Assembly: GCF_017814975.1 (NCBI RefSeq)
Contig: NZ_JAGIQA010000002.1
Coordinates: forward strand, 372,001 to 436,000
DNA from: Cupriavidus consociatus
Lineage (GTDB): Bacteria; Pseudomonadota; Gammaproteobacteria; Burkholderiales; Burkholderiaceae
DNA: 64,000 bases
Direction: 5' to 3'
In this document: positions 12,440 through 21,705 of the stretch, piece after piece
How the letters are laid out: every line of letters begins with the position of its first letter
Numbering within the stretch: the stretch's first letter is position 1
Position numbers and translations under genes: made by a program
The notes under the pieces: generated by a model
The model's database searches: none
What the model was told of the DNA's origin: nothing
The model's input: the letters and a program-made list of their open reading frames with translations, nothing else

Positions 12440-13468
12440 ATGCCTGCAACCATGAAAGCTGCCGTGGTGCGCGAATTCGGCGCGCCGCTCACGATCGACG
12501 AAGTTCCTGTTCCCCAACCCGCCCCCGGCCAGATCCAGGTAAAGATCGAGGCCTCGGGCGTCTGCCACACCGACCTGCACGCCGCCGACGGCGACTGGCC
12601 GGTCAAACCCACCCTCCCCTTTATCCCCGGCCATGAAGGCGTGGGCTACGTCTCTGCCGTGGGCAGCGGCGTGACCCGCGTGAAGGAAGGCGACCGCGTC
12701 GGCGTGCCCTGGCTGTACAGCGCCTGCGGCTATTGCGAGCACTGTCTGCAAGGCTGGGAAACGCTGTGCGAGAAGCAGCAGAACACCGGCTATTCCGTCA
12801 ACGGCGGCTATGGCGAATATGTCGTCGCCGATCCCAACTACGTGGGCCTGCTGCCCGACAAGGTCGGCTTTGTCGAGATCGCGCCGATCCTGTGCGCGGG
12901 CGTGACGGTCTACAAGGGACTGAAGGTGACCGATACGCGGCCCGGCCAGTGGGTCGTGATTTCCGGCATCGGCGGCCTCGGCCACGTGGCCGTGCAGTAT
13001 GCGCGTGCCATGGGCCTGCGCGTGGCCGCGGTCGATATCGATGACGACAAGCTGGCCCTGGCGCGCAAGCTCGGCGCCGAGGCCACCGTCAACGCGCGCA
13101 CCACCGATCCCGCCGCGTGGCTGCAGAAGGAAATCGGCGGCGCGCACGGCGTGCTGGTCACCGCGGTGTCGCCCATCGCCTTCTCGCAGGCAATCGGCAT
13201 GGTGCGCCGCGGCGGCACCATCGCACTCAACGGGCTGCCGCCGGGCGAGTTCGGCACGCCGATCTTCGACGTGGTGCTCAAGGGCATCACCATCCGCGGC
13301 TCCATCGTCGGCACGCGCAGCGACCTGCAGGAATCGCTGGACTTTGCCGCGCATGGCGACGTGAAGGCGACGGTATCCACGGCGAAGCTCGACGACATCA
13401 ACAACGTGTTTGGTCGCCTGCGCGACGGCAAGATCGAAGGCCGGGTCGTGCTGGACCTCAACGCCTGA
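12440..13468 (+). CDS. adhP: Zinc-dependent alcohol dehydrogenase, AdhP type
   Basis: This 342-residue medium-chain dehydrogenase interconverts ethanol or short primary alcohols and aldehydes with NAD. Catalytic zinc ligands are visible in [14 protein letters not shown] (Cys) and PGHEGVG (His-Glu). The structural zinc cysteines lie in [15 protein letters not shown] (about 98-112). The Rossmann motif is [13 protein letters not shown] (about 175). The ATG at 12440 follows an AAGGAG. With AcoD it forms an alcohol-aldehyde-acetate route. The DUF779 gene starts 14 bp downstream. Confidence 0.93.
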   Translation: MPATMKAAVVREFGAPLTIDEVPVPQPAPGQIQVKIEASGVCHTDLHAADGDWPVKPTLPFIPGHEGVGYVSAVGSGVTRVKEGDRVGVPWLYSACGYCEHCLQGWETLCEKQQNTGYSVNGGYGEYVVADPNYVGLLPDKVGFVEIAPILCAGVTVYKGLKVTDTRPGQWVVISGIGGLGHVAVQYARAMGLRVAAVDIDDDKLALARKLGAEATVNARTTDPAAWLQKEIGGAHGVLVTAVSPIAFSQAIGMVRRGGTIALNGLPPGEFGTPIFDVVLKGITIRGSIVGTRSDLQESLDFAAHGDVKATVSTAKLDDINNVFGRLRDGKIEGRVVLDLNA

Positions 13469-13482
13469 CGAGGAGACGGGTC

Positions 13483-13878
13483 ATGCCGGCTTACGCATCT
13501 GCAGCCCCGTCCGTCGCCCGCGTGGTGGCAACGCCTGCCGCGCTGGCGCTGATCGCGCAGCTGACCGCGCGGCATGGCCCGCTGATGTTCCACCAGTCCG
13601 GCGGCTGCTGCGACGGCAGCGCGCCGATGTGCTACCCCGACGGCGAGCTGCTGGTCGGCCCGGCCGATGTCCGGCTGGGCGAGATCGGTGGCGCGCCGTT
13701 CTACATGACACGCGCGCAGTTCGAATACTGGCAGCACACGCGGCTGGTGATCGACGTGGTGCCGGGCGCGGGCGGGATGTTCTCGCTGGAGGGCCGGACG
13801 GGTCAGAGGTTCCTGACTCGGTCGGAGCTGTTCAGCGATGAAGAGGCGGCGTGGCTGGCTGCGCAGCCAGGGCTGTGA
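13483..13878 (+). CDS. DUF779 family protein
   Basis: This 131-residue protein of unknown function belongs to the DUF779 family, repeatedly found beside AcoD/ExaC-type aldehyde dehydrogenases. It contains a conserved Cys/His-rich stretch (FHQSGGCCDGSAPMCY, about 38-53) that could bind a metal or react with aldehyde, and a second conserved block around FYMTRAQFEYW. I start it at the ATG at 13483, preceded by GAGGAG and 14 bp after adhP. It is probably the third gene of the acoD-adhP transcript. A REP-like pair follows. Confidence 0.85.
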   Translation: MPAYASAAPSVARVVATPAALALIAQLTARHGPLMFHQSGGCCDGSAPMCYPDGELLVGPADVRLGEIGGAPFYMTRAQFEYWQHTRLVIDVVPGAGGMFSLEGRTGQRFLTRSELFSDEEAAWLAAQPGL

Positions 13879-13899
13879 AATACTCGCAGACTGTGTGCT

Positions 13900-14035
13900 C
13901 CCTCTCCCGCTTGCGGGAGAGGGTTGGGTTGAGGGCTGAAGCCGCCACGAAGTGAAAGCCATCACGCTACGCAGGCGCCTGCCCTCACCCCCTGCCCCTC
14001 TCCCGCGGGCGGGAGAGGGGAGCAAACCAGCGGGA
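13900..14035. repeat. Composite REP-like palindrome pair, copy 2
   Basis: The left hairpin (13900-13923) pairs CCCTCTCCCGC with GCGGGAGAGGG and is followed by TTGGGTTGAGGG. The right hairpin (13995-14020) pairs CCCCTCTCCCG with CGGGAGAGGGG and is followed by AGCAAACCAGCGGG. The order and flanking tags match the copy at 6896-7080. It fills the convergent gap between the DUF779 gene and the AcoR-like gene, where it may act as a two-way terminator. Confidence 0.75.
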
Positions 14036-14057
14036 AGCGAAGCGCCTCGCCTGAGCG

Positions 14058-16010
14058 TCAGTCCTCCGCTGCCGGATTGTCGTCCAACCCTTCCTTCAGC
14101 CTGCGATAGATCGTATTGCGCGACACCCCCAGCTCGCGCGCGGCATGACTCACATTGCCGCCATGCCGTGCCAGCGCCTGCCGGATGACGCCGGCCTCCC
14201 AGTCGCGCATGCGGCTGGCACCCGGGGCAGGCGCCGCCGTAGCGCAAGGTGCCTGTTCCACCGGTCCGCCGCACTCCTGCTCAAACCCTTCCGGCAAGTG
14301 CTCGCAGCCGATCTCCGCCTCGCCCTCGGCCAGTATCGCCGCCGTGCGCAACACATTGGCGAGCTGCCGGATATTTCCGGGCCACGGATGGCTGCGCAGC
14401 GACGCCAGCACCTGCGCGCTGACCTGGACCGGAGATTCGGGCCCCGCCTCTTCCCGCTGCCGCTGCAGGATCCGCTCCACCAGCACCGGCAGGTCGCTGC
14501 GCTCGCACAGCGCCGGCAGCGTCACCGCCAGCGCATTGATGCGGTAGTACAGGTCTTCGCGGAAGGTGCCCTCGGCGATCATGGCGCGCAAGTCGCGGTG
14601 GGTGGCGCAGACCACGCGCACATCGACTGCCACCGCGTGCGCCGCGCCCAGCGGCGTCACCGCGCGCTCCTGCAGCACGCGCATCAGCCGCACCTGCTGC
14701 GCCAGCGGCATGTCGCCGATTTCATCGAGGAACAGCGTGCCGCCATGCGCCTGCGCCAGCTTGCCGGCGCTGCCGCGGCGGCGCGCGCCGGTGAAGGCGC
14801 CTTCTTCATAGCCGAACAGCTCGGCTTCGATCAGCGTTTCCGGGATGGCTGCGCAATTGACTGCGACAAAGGGGCCATTGGCGCGCGGCGAGGCGGCGTG
14901 GATGGCGCGCGCCAGCCACTCCTTGCCGGCGCCGGTGCGCCCCTGGACCAGGATCGGGATATCGCGGCCGCAGACCTTGCGCACGCGGCGCAACACGGCG
15001 GCCACGGTAGCGTCGCCGGTGTCGAGGGCGGCCAGCGCGGGCGGCAGCGGCTCGTCCACCAGCGGCTGGCGCACACTGACTGGCGCGGCGCGGCATTCGA
15101 TGCGGGCGAACACCTGTACCCGGCTGGGCAGCGTCAGCACGTGCAGCGTCCCGGCCGGGCGCGCCTGCATGGCCATGCGCACCGGCTGGCCGAACAGCTC
15201 GGCAAAGCCGGACAGTGCCAGCGCCTGGGGCGCCAGGCCGAGCTGGAACAGCCCGCTGCGGTTGGCGGCAAGGAAGGCACCGTCGGGCGCAAACGCCGCC
15301 ATGCCCTCGAACAGCGTGCCAACGAATTCCGGCCGCGCATGGAAGCGCACCAGCACGGCCTCGGGGAAATGATTGGCGAACAGGTGGTTCTCGATCATCT
15401 GCGCCGACATCCGCACCAGCGCCATGGTGTGCCGATGGAAGCCGCGGTGGTCGCCGCTGACGTCGAGCGCGCCCAGGATCTCGCCGGTGGGGCCGGCGAT
15501 CGGCGCGCACGAGCAGGTGAGCTGGTGGTTGGCCTGCAAAAAGTGCTCGCTGGCGTGGACGATGGTGGGGCGCGCCTCGGCCAGCGCGGTGCCAATGGCG
15601 TTGGTACCCTTGCTGGGCTCGGACCATGACACGCCCGGCGCCAGCGCCACGCGTCTCGCGCGCGCGACGAAATCGCCATCGCCCAGGCTGTGCAGGATCA
15701 CGCCGCTGCTGTCCGTCAGCAGCACCATGCTGTCGGTATTGGCGATCTGCGCGTGCAGGGTTTCCATCACCGGCAGCGCGTGGCGGTACAGGTCGCGGCT
15801 GGCGTCGACCAGCTCGCCCAGTGCGCGTGCGGCAAGGGCCTCGTAGCCTGGCGCGTGGCCGGCATCGAGCCCGAAGCCGGCCGAGCGCGCATGCGCGCGC
15901 GCGATCAGCGCCGCGCGGTCGATGTCATCTGGCCCTGCGCCTGCTTCGGCGGCATGGCGCTGGGCGCCGAAAAGCGCTGGATCTGCGGCGGGATGGGCGG
16001 CACGGTGCAT
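14058..16010 (-). CDS. acoR: AcoR-like sigma-54-dependent transcriptional activator
   Basis: This 650-residue enhancer-binding protein likely senses acetaldehyde, acetoin or an alcohol and opens the sigma-54 promoter of acoD. The N-terminal 320 residues include a GAF-type sensor domain. The AAA+ domain (about 335-560) shows Walker A GRTGAGKEW, the sigma-54 contact loop GAFTGA and Walker B GGTLFLDEIGD. A Fis-type helix-turn-helix ends the protein (GNVSHAARELGVSRNTIYRRLK). It is convergent with the acoD operon. Three 12-bp direct repeats lie 67-102 bp upstream of its start. The acoXABC genes that AcoR controls in R. eutropha are not in view, so the effector may differ. Confidence 0.88.
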   Translation of the reverse strand: MHRAAHPAADPALFGAQRHAAEAGAGPDDIDRAALIARAHARSAGFGLDAGHAPGYEALAARALGELVDASRDLYRHALPVMETLHAQIANTDSMVLLTDSSGVILHSLGDGDFVARARRVALAPGVSWSEPSKGTNAIGTALAEARPTIVHASEHFLQANHQLTCSCAPIAGPTGEILGALDVSGDHRGFHRHTMALVRMSAQMIENHLFANHFPEAVLVRFHARPEFVGTLFEGMAAFAPDGAFLAANRSGLFQLGLAPQALALSGFAELFGQPVRMAMQARPAGTLHVLTLPSRVQVFARIECRAAPVSVRQPLVDEPLPPALAALDTGDATVAAVLRRVRKVCGRDIPILVQGRTGAGKEWLARAIHAASPRANGPFVAVNCAAIPETLIEAELFGYEEGAFTGARRRGSAGKLAQAHGGTLFLDEIGDMPLAQQVRLMRVLQERAVTPLGAAHAVAVDVRVVCATHRDLRAMIAEGTFREDLYYRINALAVTLPALCERSDLPVLVERILQRQREEAGPESPVQVSAQVLASLRSHPWPGNIRQLANVLRTAAILAEGEAEIGCEHLPEGFEQECGGPVEQAPCATAAPAPGASRMRDWEAGVIRQALARHGGNVSHAARELGVSRNTIYRRLKEGLDDNPAAED

Positions 16011-16076
16011 GACGGCGGGTCTCCGCGAGGTCTCCGGAAATGGCTGGCGGCTCGCGTGGCGGCCGCTGCCTGGCCG

Positions 16077-16112
16077 TCCCTTGCTGCGTCCCTTGTTGCG
16101 TCCCTTGCTGCA
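16077..16112. repeat. Three tandem 12-bp repeats upstream of the AcoR-like gene
   Basis: GTCCCTTGCTGC is repeated three times without gaps; the middle copy has one change (T for C). The array starts 66 bp upstream of the regulator ATG. It could be a binding array for an activator or a slippage-prone microsatellite. Confidence 0.6.
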
Positions 16113-16216
16113 GACCGCGCAGGCGGGCGCTCCGGCAGGCCGGGCGGCTGTTGTCCGTCAACCTTATCACAGCGCACTGGCCGTGTACGGATCCGCGGCG
16201 CGCCCCGGCGCCGGGG

Positions 16217-16459
16217 TCAGCGTTTTTCGTCGAGCAGGTCGTTCAGGATCTCGTCGAACGTCGCCTGGGCGTCCTCCAGCGCCTGCAGCGCCGCATCGAA
16301 GGTCTGCAGCGCGAGCTTGGATGGCTTGCCGCTGCCTTGCGGCGGATAGTGTGCCTGCAGCGCGGTGAATGCCACCTGTACCTGGCGCGTGGCCGCGACC
16401 ACCCGCTCCATGGCCTGCGCCTCTTCGGCGCGGAACTGCTCGTCTTTCTGCTCGCTCAT
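16217..16459 (-). CDS. Small acidic helical protein, unknown function
   Basis: This 80-residue protein is charged and almost entirely helix-forming, with no signal peptide or membrane segment. The heptad-like spacing of Leu/Ala/Val (AMERVVAATRQVQVAFTALQAH and LQTFDAALQALEDAQATFDEIL) suggests a two-helix coiled coil. I do not recognise the family. It lies alone between the AcoR-like gene and a divergent alpha/beta hydrolase. Base composition and third-position GC match real genes here. Confidence 0.65.
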   Translation of the reverse strand: MSEQKDEQFRAEEAQAMERVVAATRQVQVAFTALQAHYPPQGSGKPSKLALQTFDAALQALEDAQATFDEILNDLLDEKR

Positions 16460-16659
16460 GCTTGGCTTCTCCCTGGGCGCGCCGTCGGCGAGGATGCCGG
16501 TGGGGGTGGCGCGCGTGTATGAGGCATATCGTACAAGAACTGCGCGGCCTGGCTTGCGCTACGCGGTCGAGCCCGGCAAAAATGAGGTAGGCTGCGCAGC
16601 TTGGGCGGCATGGCCGGCGCCCCCCGGCGCCACGCCCGCCGCGCACCTGAAGACTTGCC

Positions 16660-17622
16660 ATGCGATTCAAGACCCGCCACGCGCTGGCCGCCGCGCTGAT
16701 GACTGCCAGCGGCTTCGCCTGCTACTGGACCTACCTGACGCTGAACCAGGACCGCCTGCTGTTCGACGCGCGCCGGCGTCCGCCGCGCGACCTGCCGGAG
16801 GGCATCGTCGGCTATTCGCACAGGATTCCTGGCGGCGTGGTGCGTGGCTACATCTACCATGCGCCTGGCGACAGCGTGGGCGACCTGCTCTTCTACCTGC
16901 CCGGCCGCGGCGAGGATGTGCTGGAAACGCTGCAATACGCACGCTGGCTCCCGGCCGGCATGGCCTTCGCCACCTATGACTACCGCGGGCTGGGCCATTC
17001 CGATGGCCGGCCGTCCGAAGCGGGGGCCGTCGCCGATGCCAGCCAGTTCCTGCTGTATGTCCGGCGTGTGTTTCCCGACACCCGCGTGCACGTGGTCGGG
17101 CGCAGCCTCGGCACCGGGGTGGCGATCCAGCTGGCCGACCTCCAGGAATTCGAGAGCCTGCAGCTGATCACGCCCTACGACTCGCTGCTGGAACTGGTGC
17201 GCAAGCGCTTCCCGCTGGTGCCGCTGCGGCAGCTGATGCGCCACCATTTCGATTCGATCTCGCACTGCAAGAAGGTCGTGCAGAGCACCAAGGTGCTGCT
17301 GGCGGAAACGGACGAGGTCGTGCCGCATGCCTGCTCGGAGCGGCTGATGGCGGCGTGGCCCGGCCCGGTCGCGCTGCAGACCATGTCCGGCACGGACCAC
17401 TTCACCATCATCGAGCAGCAGCAGACCTGGCTGTCGCTGTGCGAGTTCGCGCGCCAGCACAGCGAGGCCAGACTGCGCATGGCCTCGGCCACGCCGGCGC
17501 AGCCGGATGCGGACAGCGCCGCCGCTCCCGCGCCGGCGCTCCATGCCGTGCCGGACGCCGTGGCTCCGCCCGCCGAGCGGGACGGCGGCGGCAGCCCGCT
17601 GCCGCTGGCGGCCACCCGATGA
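16660..17622 (+). CDS. Alpha/beta hydrolase, membrane-anchored or secreted
   Basis: This 320-residue hydrolase resembles bacterial homologues of the ABHD13/BEM46 group. The first 25 residues contain a hydrophobic signal or anchor segment. The nucleophile elbow is GRSLGTG (serine about residue 149). The acid is probably in LLAETDEVVPH and the histidine in SGTDHFTI (about 247). The last 45 residues are Ala/Pro-rich and disordered. The natural substrate is unknown. The gene is followed after 43 bp by a penicillin-binding protein gene in the same direction, suggesting an envelope role, but that is inference. Confidence 0.8.
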   Translation: MRFKTRHALAAALMTASGFACYWTYLTLNQDRLLFDARRRPPRDLPEGIVGYSHRIPGGVVRGYIYHAPGDSVGDLLFYLPGRGEDVLETLQYARWLPAGMAFATYDYRGLGHSDGRPSEAGAVADASQFLLYVRRVFPDTRVHVVGRSLGTGVAIQLADLQEFESLQLITPYDSLLELVRKRFPLVPLRQLMRHHFDSISHCKKVVQSTKVLLAETDEVVPHACSERLMAAWPGPVALQTMSGTDHFTIIEQQQTWLSLCEFARQHSEARLRMASATPAQPDADSAAAPAPALHAVPDAVAPPAERDGGGSPLPLAATR

Positions 17623-17665
17623 CCGCTGCGCCGGGTCGGCCAGCCGGAGCAGGTAGAATGCGCGC

Positions 17666-19819
17666 ATGAAAAAAATCGCAGTCAAGGCAGGCGGCGCCGT
17701 ACTCGCGCTGGCTGCGGCCGCCAGCCTGCTCGCCGGCTTCGCCGCGGTGCTGAGCCTGCGGCAGCTTCCACCGGTCGACGCCCTGCGCGACTATCGCCCC
17801 GACGTCCCGCTGCGGATCTACACCAGCGACCACGTGCAGATCGGCGAATTTGGCAGCGAGCATCGCGAATTCATTCCCTTCGAGCAGATCCCCCCGCGCA
17901 TGGTCCAGGCCCTGCTGGCGGCCGAGGACGACCAGTTCTACGAGCACGAGGGTGTCGACATCCCCGGGCTGTTCCGCGCCGCGCTGGCCAACCTCGGCCA
18001 GGGTTACGCGCAGGGCGCGTCGACCATCACCATGCAGGTCGCGCGCAATTTCTACCTGTCGCGCGAGAAGACGCTGGCGCGCAAATGGTATGAAATGCTG
18101 CTGGCCTGGCGCATCGACCAGTCGCTGCCCAAGGACCGCATCCTCGAGCTATACATGAACCAGGTCTACCTGGGCGAGCATGCCTATGGCTTCGGCAGCG
18201 CGGCGCATGCGTATTTCGGCAAGCCGCTGGCGGCGTTGTCGCTGGCCGAGAGCGCGATGCTGGCCGGGCTGCCCAAGGCGCCGTCGACCATGAACCCGGT
18301 GGTCAACCTGCCGCGCGCCAAGCGCCGCCAGGAATACGTGCTGGGCCGCATGCTGGCGCTCGGCATGATCAGCCAGGACGATTACCGCGCGGCCCGTGCC
18401 GAGCGCCTGGCCATCTCCGGTGAAACGCCCGGCAGCTTCGCCGGCCATGCCGAGTACGTGGCCGAACTGGCGCGCCAGCTGGCGCGCGAGCGCTTTGGCG
18501 ACGAGGCCTACACGCGCGGGCTGAACGTCTACACCACGGTGTCGTCGGTGCGGCAGACGCTGGCCTACGATGCCGTCAGTGGCGGACTGCAGCGCTATGC
18601 GCGCCGGCACCGCAAGGCGGTGCCGGCGCTGGAGAAGGGGCCGCAAGGGCCGCAGGCGGCGCTGGTGTCGCTCGACGCCAATACCGGCGCGATCGAGGCA
18701 ATGGTGGGCGGCGCGGACTTTGCCGCCAGCCGCTTCAACCACGCCACGCAGGCGCTGCGCCAGCCGGGCTCGACCTTCAAGCCCTTCGTCTATGCCGCCG
18801 CGCTGGAGCGCGGCGTGTCGCCCGGCACGGTCATCAACGACGCGCCGCTGGCCAATTCGTCGCGCTGGCAGCCGTCCAACGACGACGGCCGCTTTATCGG
18901 CCCGGTCACCGTGCGCCAGGCGCTGGCCGAATCGCGCAACCTGCCGGCCATCCGCACGCTGCAGGCGATTGGCATCCCCTATGCGGTGGAGTTCGCCAGC
19001 CGCTTCGGCTTCTCACCCAGGCGGCTGCCGCGCTACCTGCCGCTGGCGCTGGGCACCGGCACCACTTCGCCGCTGCGGCTGGCCGCCGCCTACGGCGTGT
19101 TCGCCAATGGCGGCCAGCGCGTGGAGCCTTACCTGATCGAGCGCATTACCGACAGCGAGGGCAACGTGCTGTTCGAAGCTGTCCACGCCGGCACCGACGG
19201 CGCCGCAGCGCCGACGCGCGTGATCAGCGCGCGCAATGCCTTCGTGATGGACAGCCTGCTGCGCAGCGTGGTCGACGATGGCACCGGCGCGGGGGTGCGC
19301 CGCTACCTGCGCCGCGACGACGTGGCGGGCAAGACCGGCACCACCAACGAGGCCATGGACGGCTGGTTCGCCGGCTACGCCGGCGGCGTGGTCACGGTGG
19401 CGTGGATGGGCTACGACGACAACCGCAGCCTGGGCGAGCATGAGTTCGGCGCCACCACGGCGCTGCCGGTGTGGGCAGCATACATGGAAGGACGGCTGGC
19501 CGGTGTTCCCGAGGCGCAGACCGACACCCCGGCCGGCCTGGTGCGCACGAACAACGACTGGGTGTATGCGGAGTACGCGGACGGCAGCCGTGGCATCGCC
19601 TCGCTCGGCTTCCCGCTGCCGCCGGCAGATCCGCTGGTGACGCCGGCGGCAGATCCGGTCGTGGCCCCGGTGGCAAGCAGCGCCGCCAACCCAGCCAGTC
19701 CCGCCACATCCTCGGCGCCGCCAGCCCCGGGCACGCCGCTTTCCGGCACTGCCCCCGGCATGCCGGCGCCTGCCGCGGTAGCCGCACCCGCCGTGCCCGT
19801 CAGCCGGGACGGCCTGTAA
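17666..19819 (+). CDS. Class A penicillin-binding protein (PBP1A-type)
   Basis: This 717-residue bifunctional peptidoglycan synthase is anchored by one N-terminal membrane helix (about 8-28). The GT51 glycosyltransferase domain (about 50-220) shows EDDQFYEHEGVD with the catalytic Glu and GASTITMQVARNFYLS. The transpeptidase domain (about 320-600) has the SxxK serine in PGSTFKPF (about 371), a central SRN motif (about 420) and KTGTTNEAMD (about 555). The C-terminal 90 residues are Ala/Pro-rich and low in complexity. It is somewhat shorter than the usual PBP1A, so it may be a second, accessory copy. Confidence 0.92.
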   Translation: MKKIAVKAGGAVLALAAAASLLAGFAAVLSLRQLPPVDALRDYRPDVPLRIYTSDHVQIGEFGSEHREFIPFEQIPPRMVQALLAAEDDQFYEHEGVDIPGLFRAALANLGQGYAQGASTITMQVARNFYLSREKTLARKWYEMLLAWRIDQSLPKDRILELYMNQVYLGEHAYGFGSAAHAYFGKPLAALSLAESAMLAGLPKAPSTMNPVVNLPRAKRRQEYVLGRMLALGMISQDDYRAARAERLAISGETPGSFAGHAEYVAELARQLARERFGDEAYTRGLNVYTTVSSVRQTLAYDAVSGGLQRYARRHRKAVPALEKGPQGPQAALVSLDANTGAIEAMVGGADFAASRFNHATQALRQPGSTFKPFVYAAALERGVSPGTVINDAPLANSSRWQPSNDDGRFIGPVTVRQALAESRNLPAIRTLQAIGIPYAVEFASRFGFSPRRLPRYLPLALGTGTTSPLRLAAAYGVFANGGQRVEPYLIERITDSEGNVLFEAVHAGTDGAAAPTRVISARNAFVMDSLLRSVVDDGTGAGVRRYLRRDDVAGKTGTTNEAMDGWFAGYAGGVVTVAWMGYDDNRSLGEHEFGATTALPVWAAYMEGRLAGVPEAQTDTPAGLVRTNNDWVYAEYADGSRGIASLGFPLPPADPLVTPAADPVVAPVASSAANPASPATSSAPPAPGTPLSGTAPGMPAPAAVAAPAVPVSRDGL

Positions 19820-19875
19820 ACTCCGCGCATTCCTGCCGCCTCAACCCGCATTCACCCGCCTTCGAGCCCATCCTG

Positions 19876-21129
19876 ATGTCCAGCCATAGCCCGCTGCTGA
19901 TCTGGTCGGTCGCCGCGCTGACCACCGCCGGCGTCCTGTTCCGCCCCTTCCGCCTGCCAGAGGCCTTCTGGGCCGCCGCCGGCGCGCTGCTGCTGTGCGC
20001 CACCGGACTGCTGGCCCTGCCCGACGCATTCGCCGCGGTCATGCGCGGTTACGACGTCTACCTGTTCCTGGCCGGCATGATGCTGATCTCCGAACTGGCC
20101 CGCAAGACCGGCCTGTTCGACCACGTCGCCGCGCTGGCGGTGCGCCAGGCGCGCGGCTCGGCGCTGCGGCTGTTCCTGCTGGTGTATGGCTTCGGCACGC
20201 TGGTCACGGCGTTCATGTCGAACGACGCCACCGCGGTGGTGCTGACGCCCGCGGTGCTTGCCGCCACGCGTGCGGCGCGCGTGCGCCATCCGCTGCCCTA
20301 CCTGTACGCCTGCGCGTTCATCGCCAACGCGGCCAGCTTCGTGCTGCCGATCTCGAATCCGGCCAACCTGGTGATCTTCGGCGAGCGCATGCCGCCATTG
20401 ACGGGATGGCTGGCCAGCTTCGCGCTGCCTTCGCTGGCCGCGGTGCTGGCAACGCTGGCCGCGCTGTGGTGGACCCAGCGCCATGCGCTGGCCGAGCCGA
20501 TCGGCAGCGATGTCCCGGTGCCGCCGCTGTCGCTGCAGGCCTGGCTGACTGCGCTGGGCATCGTGCTGACCGGCATCACGCTGCTGCTAGCGTCGCTGCG
20601 CGGCAGCGAGCTGGGCTGGCCCACCTGCGCCATGGGCGTGGCCACGCTGCTGCTGGTCTGCGCTACCCAACGCGGCCTGCTGCTGCCGGCGCTGCGCGAA
20701 GTTTCCTGGAGCGTGCTGCCGATGGTGGCCGGCCTGTTCGTGCTGGTGGCCGCGCTGGAGCAGACCGCGGTGATCGGTCATCTCGCCGACGCGGTCGCGG
20801 CAGCCTCGCGCGATGGCGGTGCGCTGGTGCTGCTGGCGGCCGGCGGACTGGTGACGCTGGCGGGCAATATCGCCAACAACCTGCCGGCCGGGCTGATCGC
20901 GGCGTCGGCGCTGTCCGCGGGCGAGGCATCGCACGCGGTCACCGGCGCTGTGCTGATCGGCATCGACCTGGGCCCGAACCTGTCGGTGACCGGATCGCTG
21001 GCCACGCTGCTGTGGCTCACTGCGCTGCGCCGCGAGGGGCATATGGTCAGCGCCGGCCAGTTCCTGCGCCTGGGGGCGATCGTCATGCCGGCCGCGATGC
21101 TGCCGGCGCTGGCGCTGCTGCTCTGGTAG
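19876..21129 (+). CDS. ArsB/NhaD-like anion or ion transporter
   Basis: This 417-residue inner-membrane protein has about 11-12 hydrophobic helices. The conserved blocks ISELARKTGLFDHVA, FMSNDATAVVLTPAV and ANLVIFGER belong to the ArsB/ion-transporter superfamily (arsenite efflux, NhaD, citrate/sulfate carriers). I start it at the ATG at 19876, 56 bp after the PBP gene; a longer reading frame overlaps the PBP gene and is not credible. No arsR, arsC or arsA lies nearby, so arsenite as substrate is uncertain. Confidence 0.82.
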   Translation: MSSHSPLLIWSVAALTTAGVLFRPFRLPEAFWAAAGALLLCATGLLALPDAFAAVMRGYDVYLFLAGMMLISELARKTGLFDHVAALAVRQARGSALRLFLLVYGFGTLVTAFMSNDATAVVLTPAVLAATRAARVRHPLPYLYACAFIANAASFVLPISNPANLVIFGERMPPLTGWLASFALPSLAAVLATLAALWWTQRHALAEPIGSDVPVPPLSLQAWLTALGIVLTGITLLLASLRGSELGWPTCAMGVATLLLVCATQRGLLLPALREVSWSVLPMVAGLFVLVAALEQTAVIGHLADAVAAASRDGGALVLLAAGGLVTLAGNIANNLPAGLIAASALSAGEASHAVTGAVLIGIDLGPNLSVTGSLATLLWLTALRREGHMVSAGQFLRLGAIVMPAAMLPALALLLW

Positions 21130-21705
21130 GTATTGGGGGCGCTCGCGCAAGGTGCGCGCTGCCGCGCTGCCTGGATGAAGAGCGGCACGCCTGCCGCGCG
21201 CCTCAGCCAGTGCCAGTGCCGGCACGCCCGCTTGCCGGCGCGCGCGCGCTCACGGCAAGCTGCCGCCGCAGGCCGGGCTTGCCCGCACGGGCGGCGCTGG
21301 CGTGATGCTCCGCCACGCCCGTTTCCACCGGCGTTGCCGGCAGCGGTACCGTCACGACATGGAGCAGCATGAGGCTGCTGCACGGAAAGGCGATCGGCAA
21401 GGTCACGTTGTTCCCGACAAGAAGTAAGGCCGCAACTTGCGGTACGCCCGCCATTAGGTGGCGGGCGGCTGATGTTTGCGGACATTATGTGCGTTTGTCG
21501 GCGTCGCGCGAGTCGAGGTTGAGCGTTGTCACGAACTATTCACGGACGCAAGCCGCGGTGTGCGGTATGCGGCGCGTGCGGCAATGGACAAGGCTCGTCA
21601 CGACGTCCGGCGGACAGGTTGTCGGGCCATCGCATCTGCCATATAGTGAATCCGGCACACCCGCCGGCACGCTCCGGGACCACTCCGCAACCCACCACGC
21701 TACCC
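21130..21705. other. Intergenic region before folE
   Basis: This 576-bp gap holds no supported gene. It is GC-rich with short palindromic runs and includes the likely folE promoter at 21619-21647. Short open frames across it lack ribosome sites and recognisable sequence. Confidence 0.6.
21619..21647 (+). promoter_or_regulatory. Sigma-70-type promoter of folE
   Basis: TTGTCG and TATAGT are separated by exactly 17 bases; the -10 box differs from consensus at one base. The predicted start lies about 50 bp before the folE ATG. Confidence 0.5.

Noticed and set aside
19876-21129. Reading the ArsB-like gene as part of an arsenic resistance operon.
   Set aside because: No arsR, arsC, arsH or arsA nearby, and the superfamily also includes carriers for other ions.
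21133-21372. Short open frames in the gap before folE.
   Set aside because: No ribosome site, Arg/Ala-rich composition as expected from non-coding GC-rich DNA, and no recognisable sequence.
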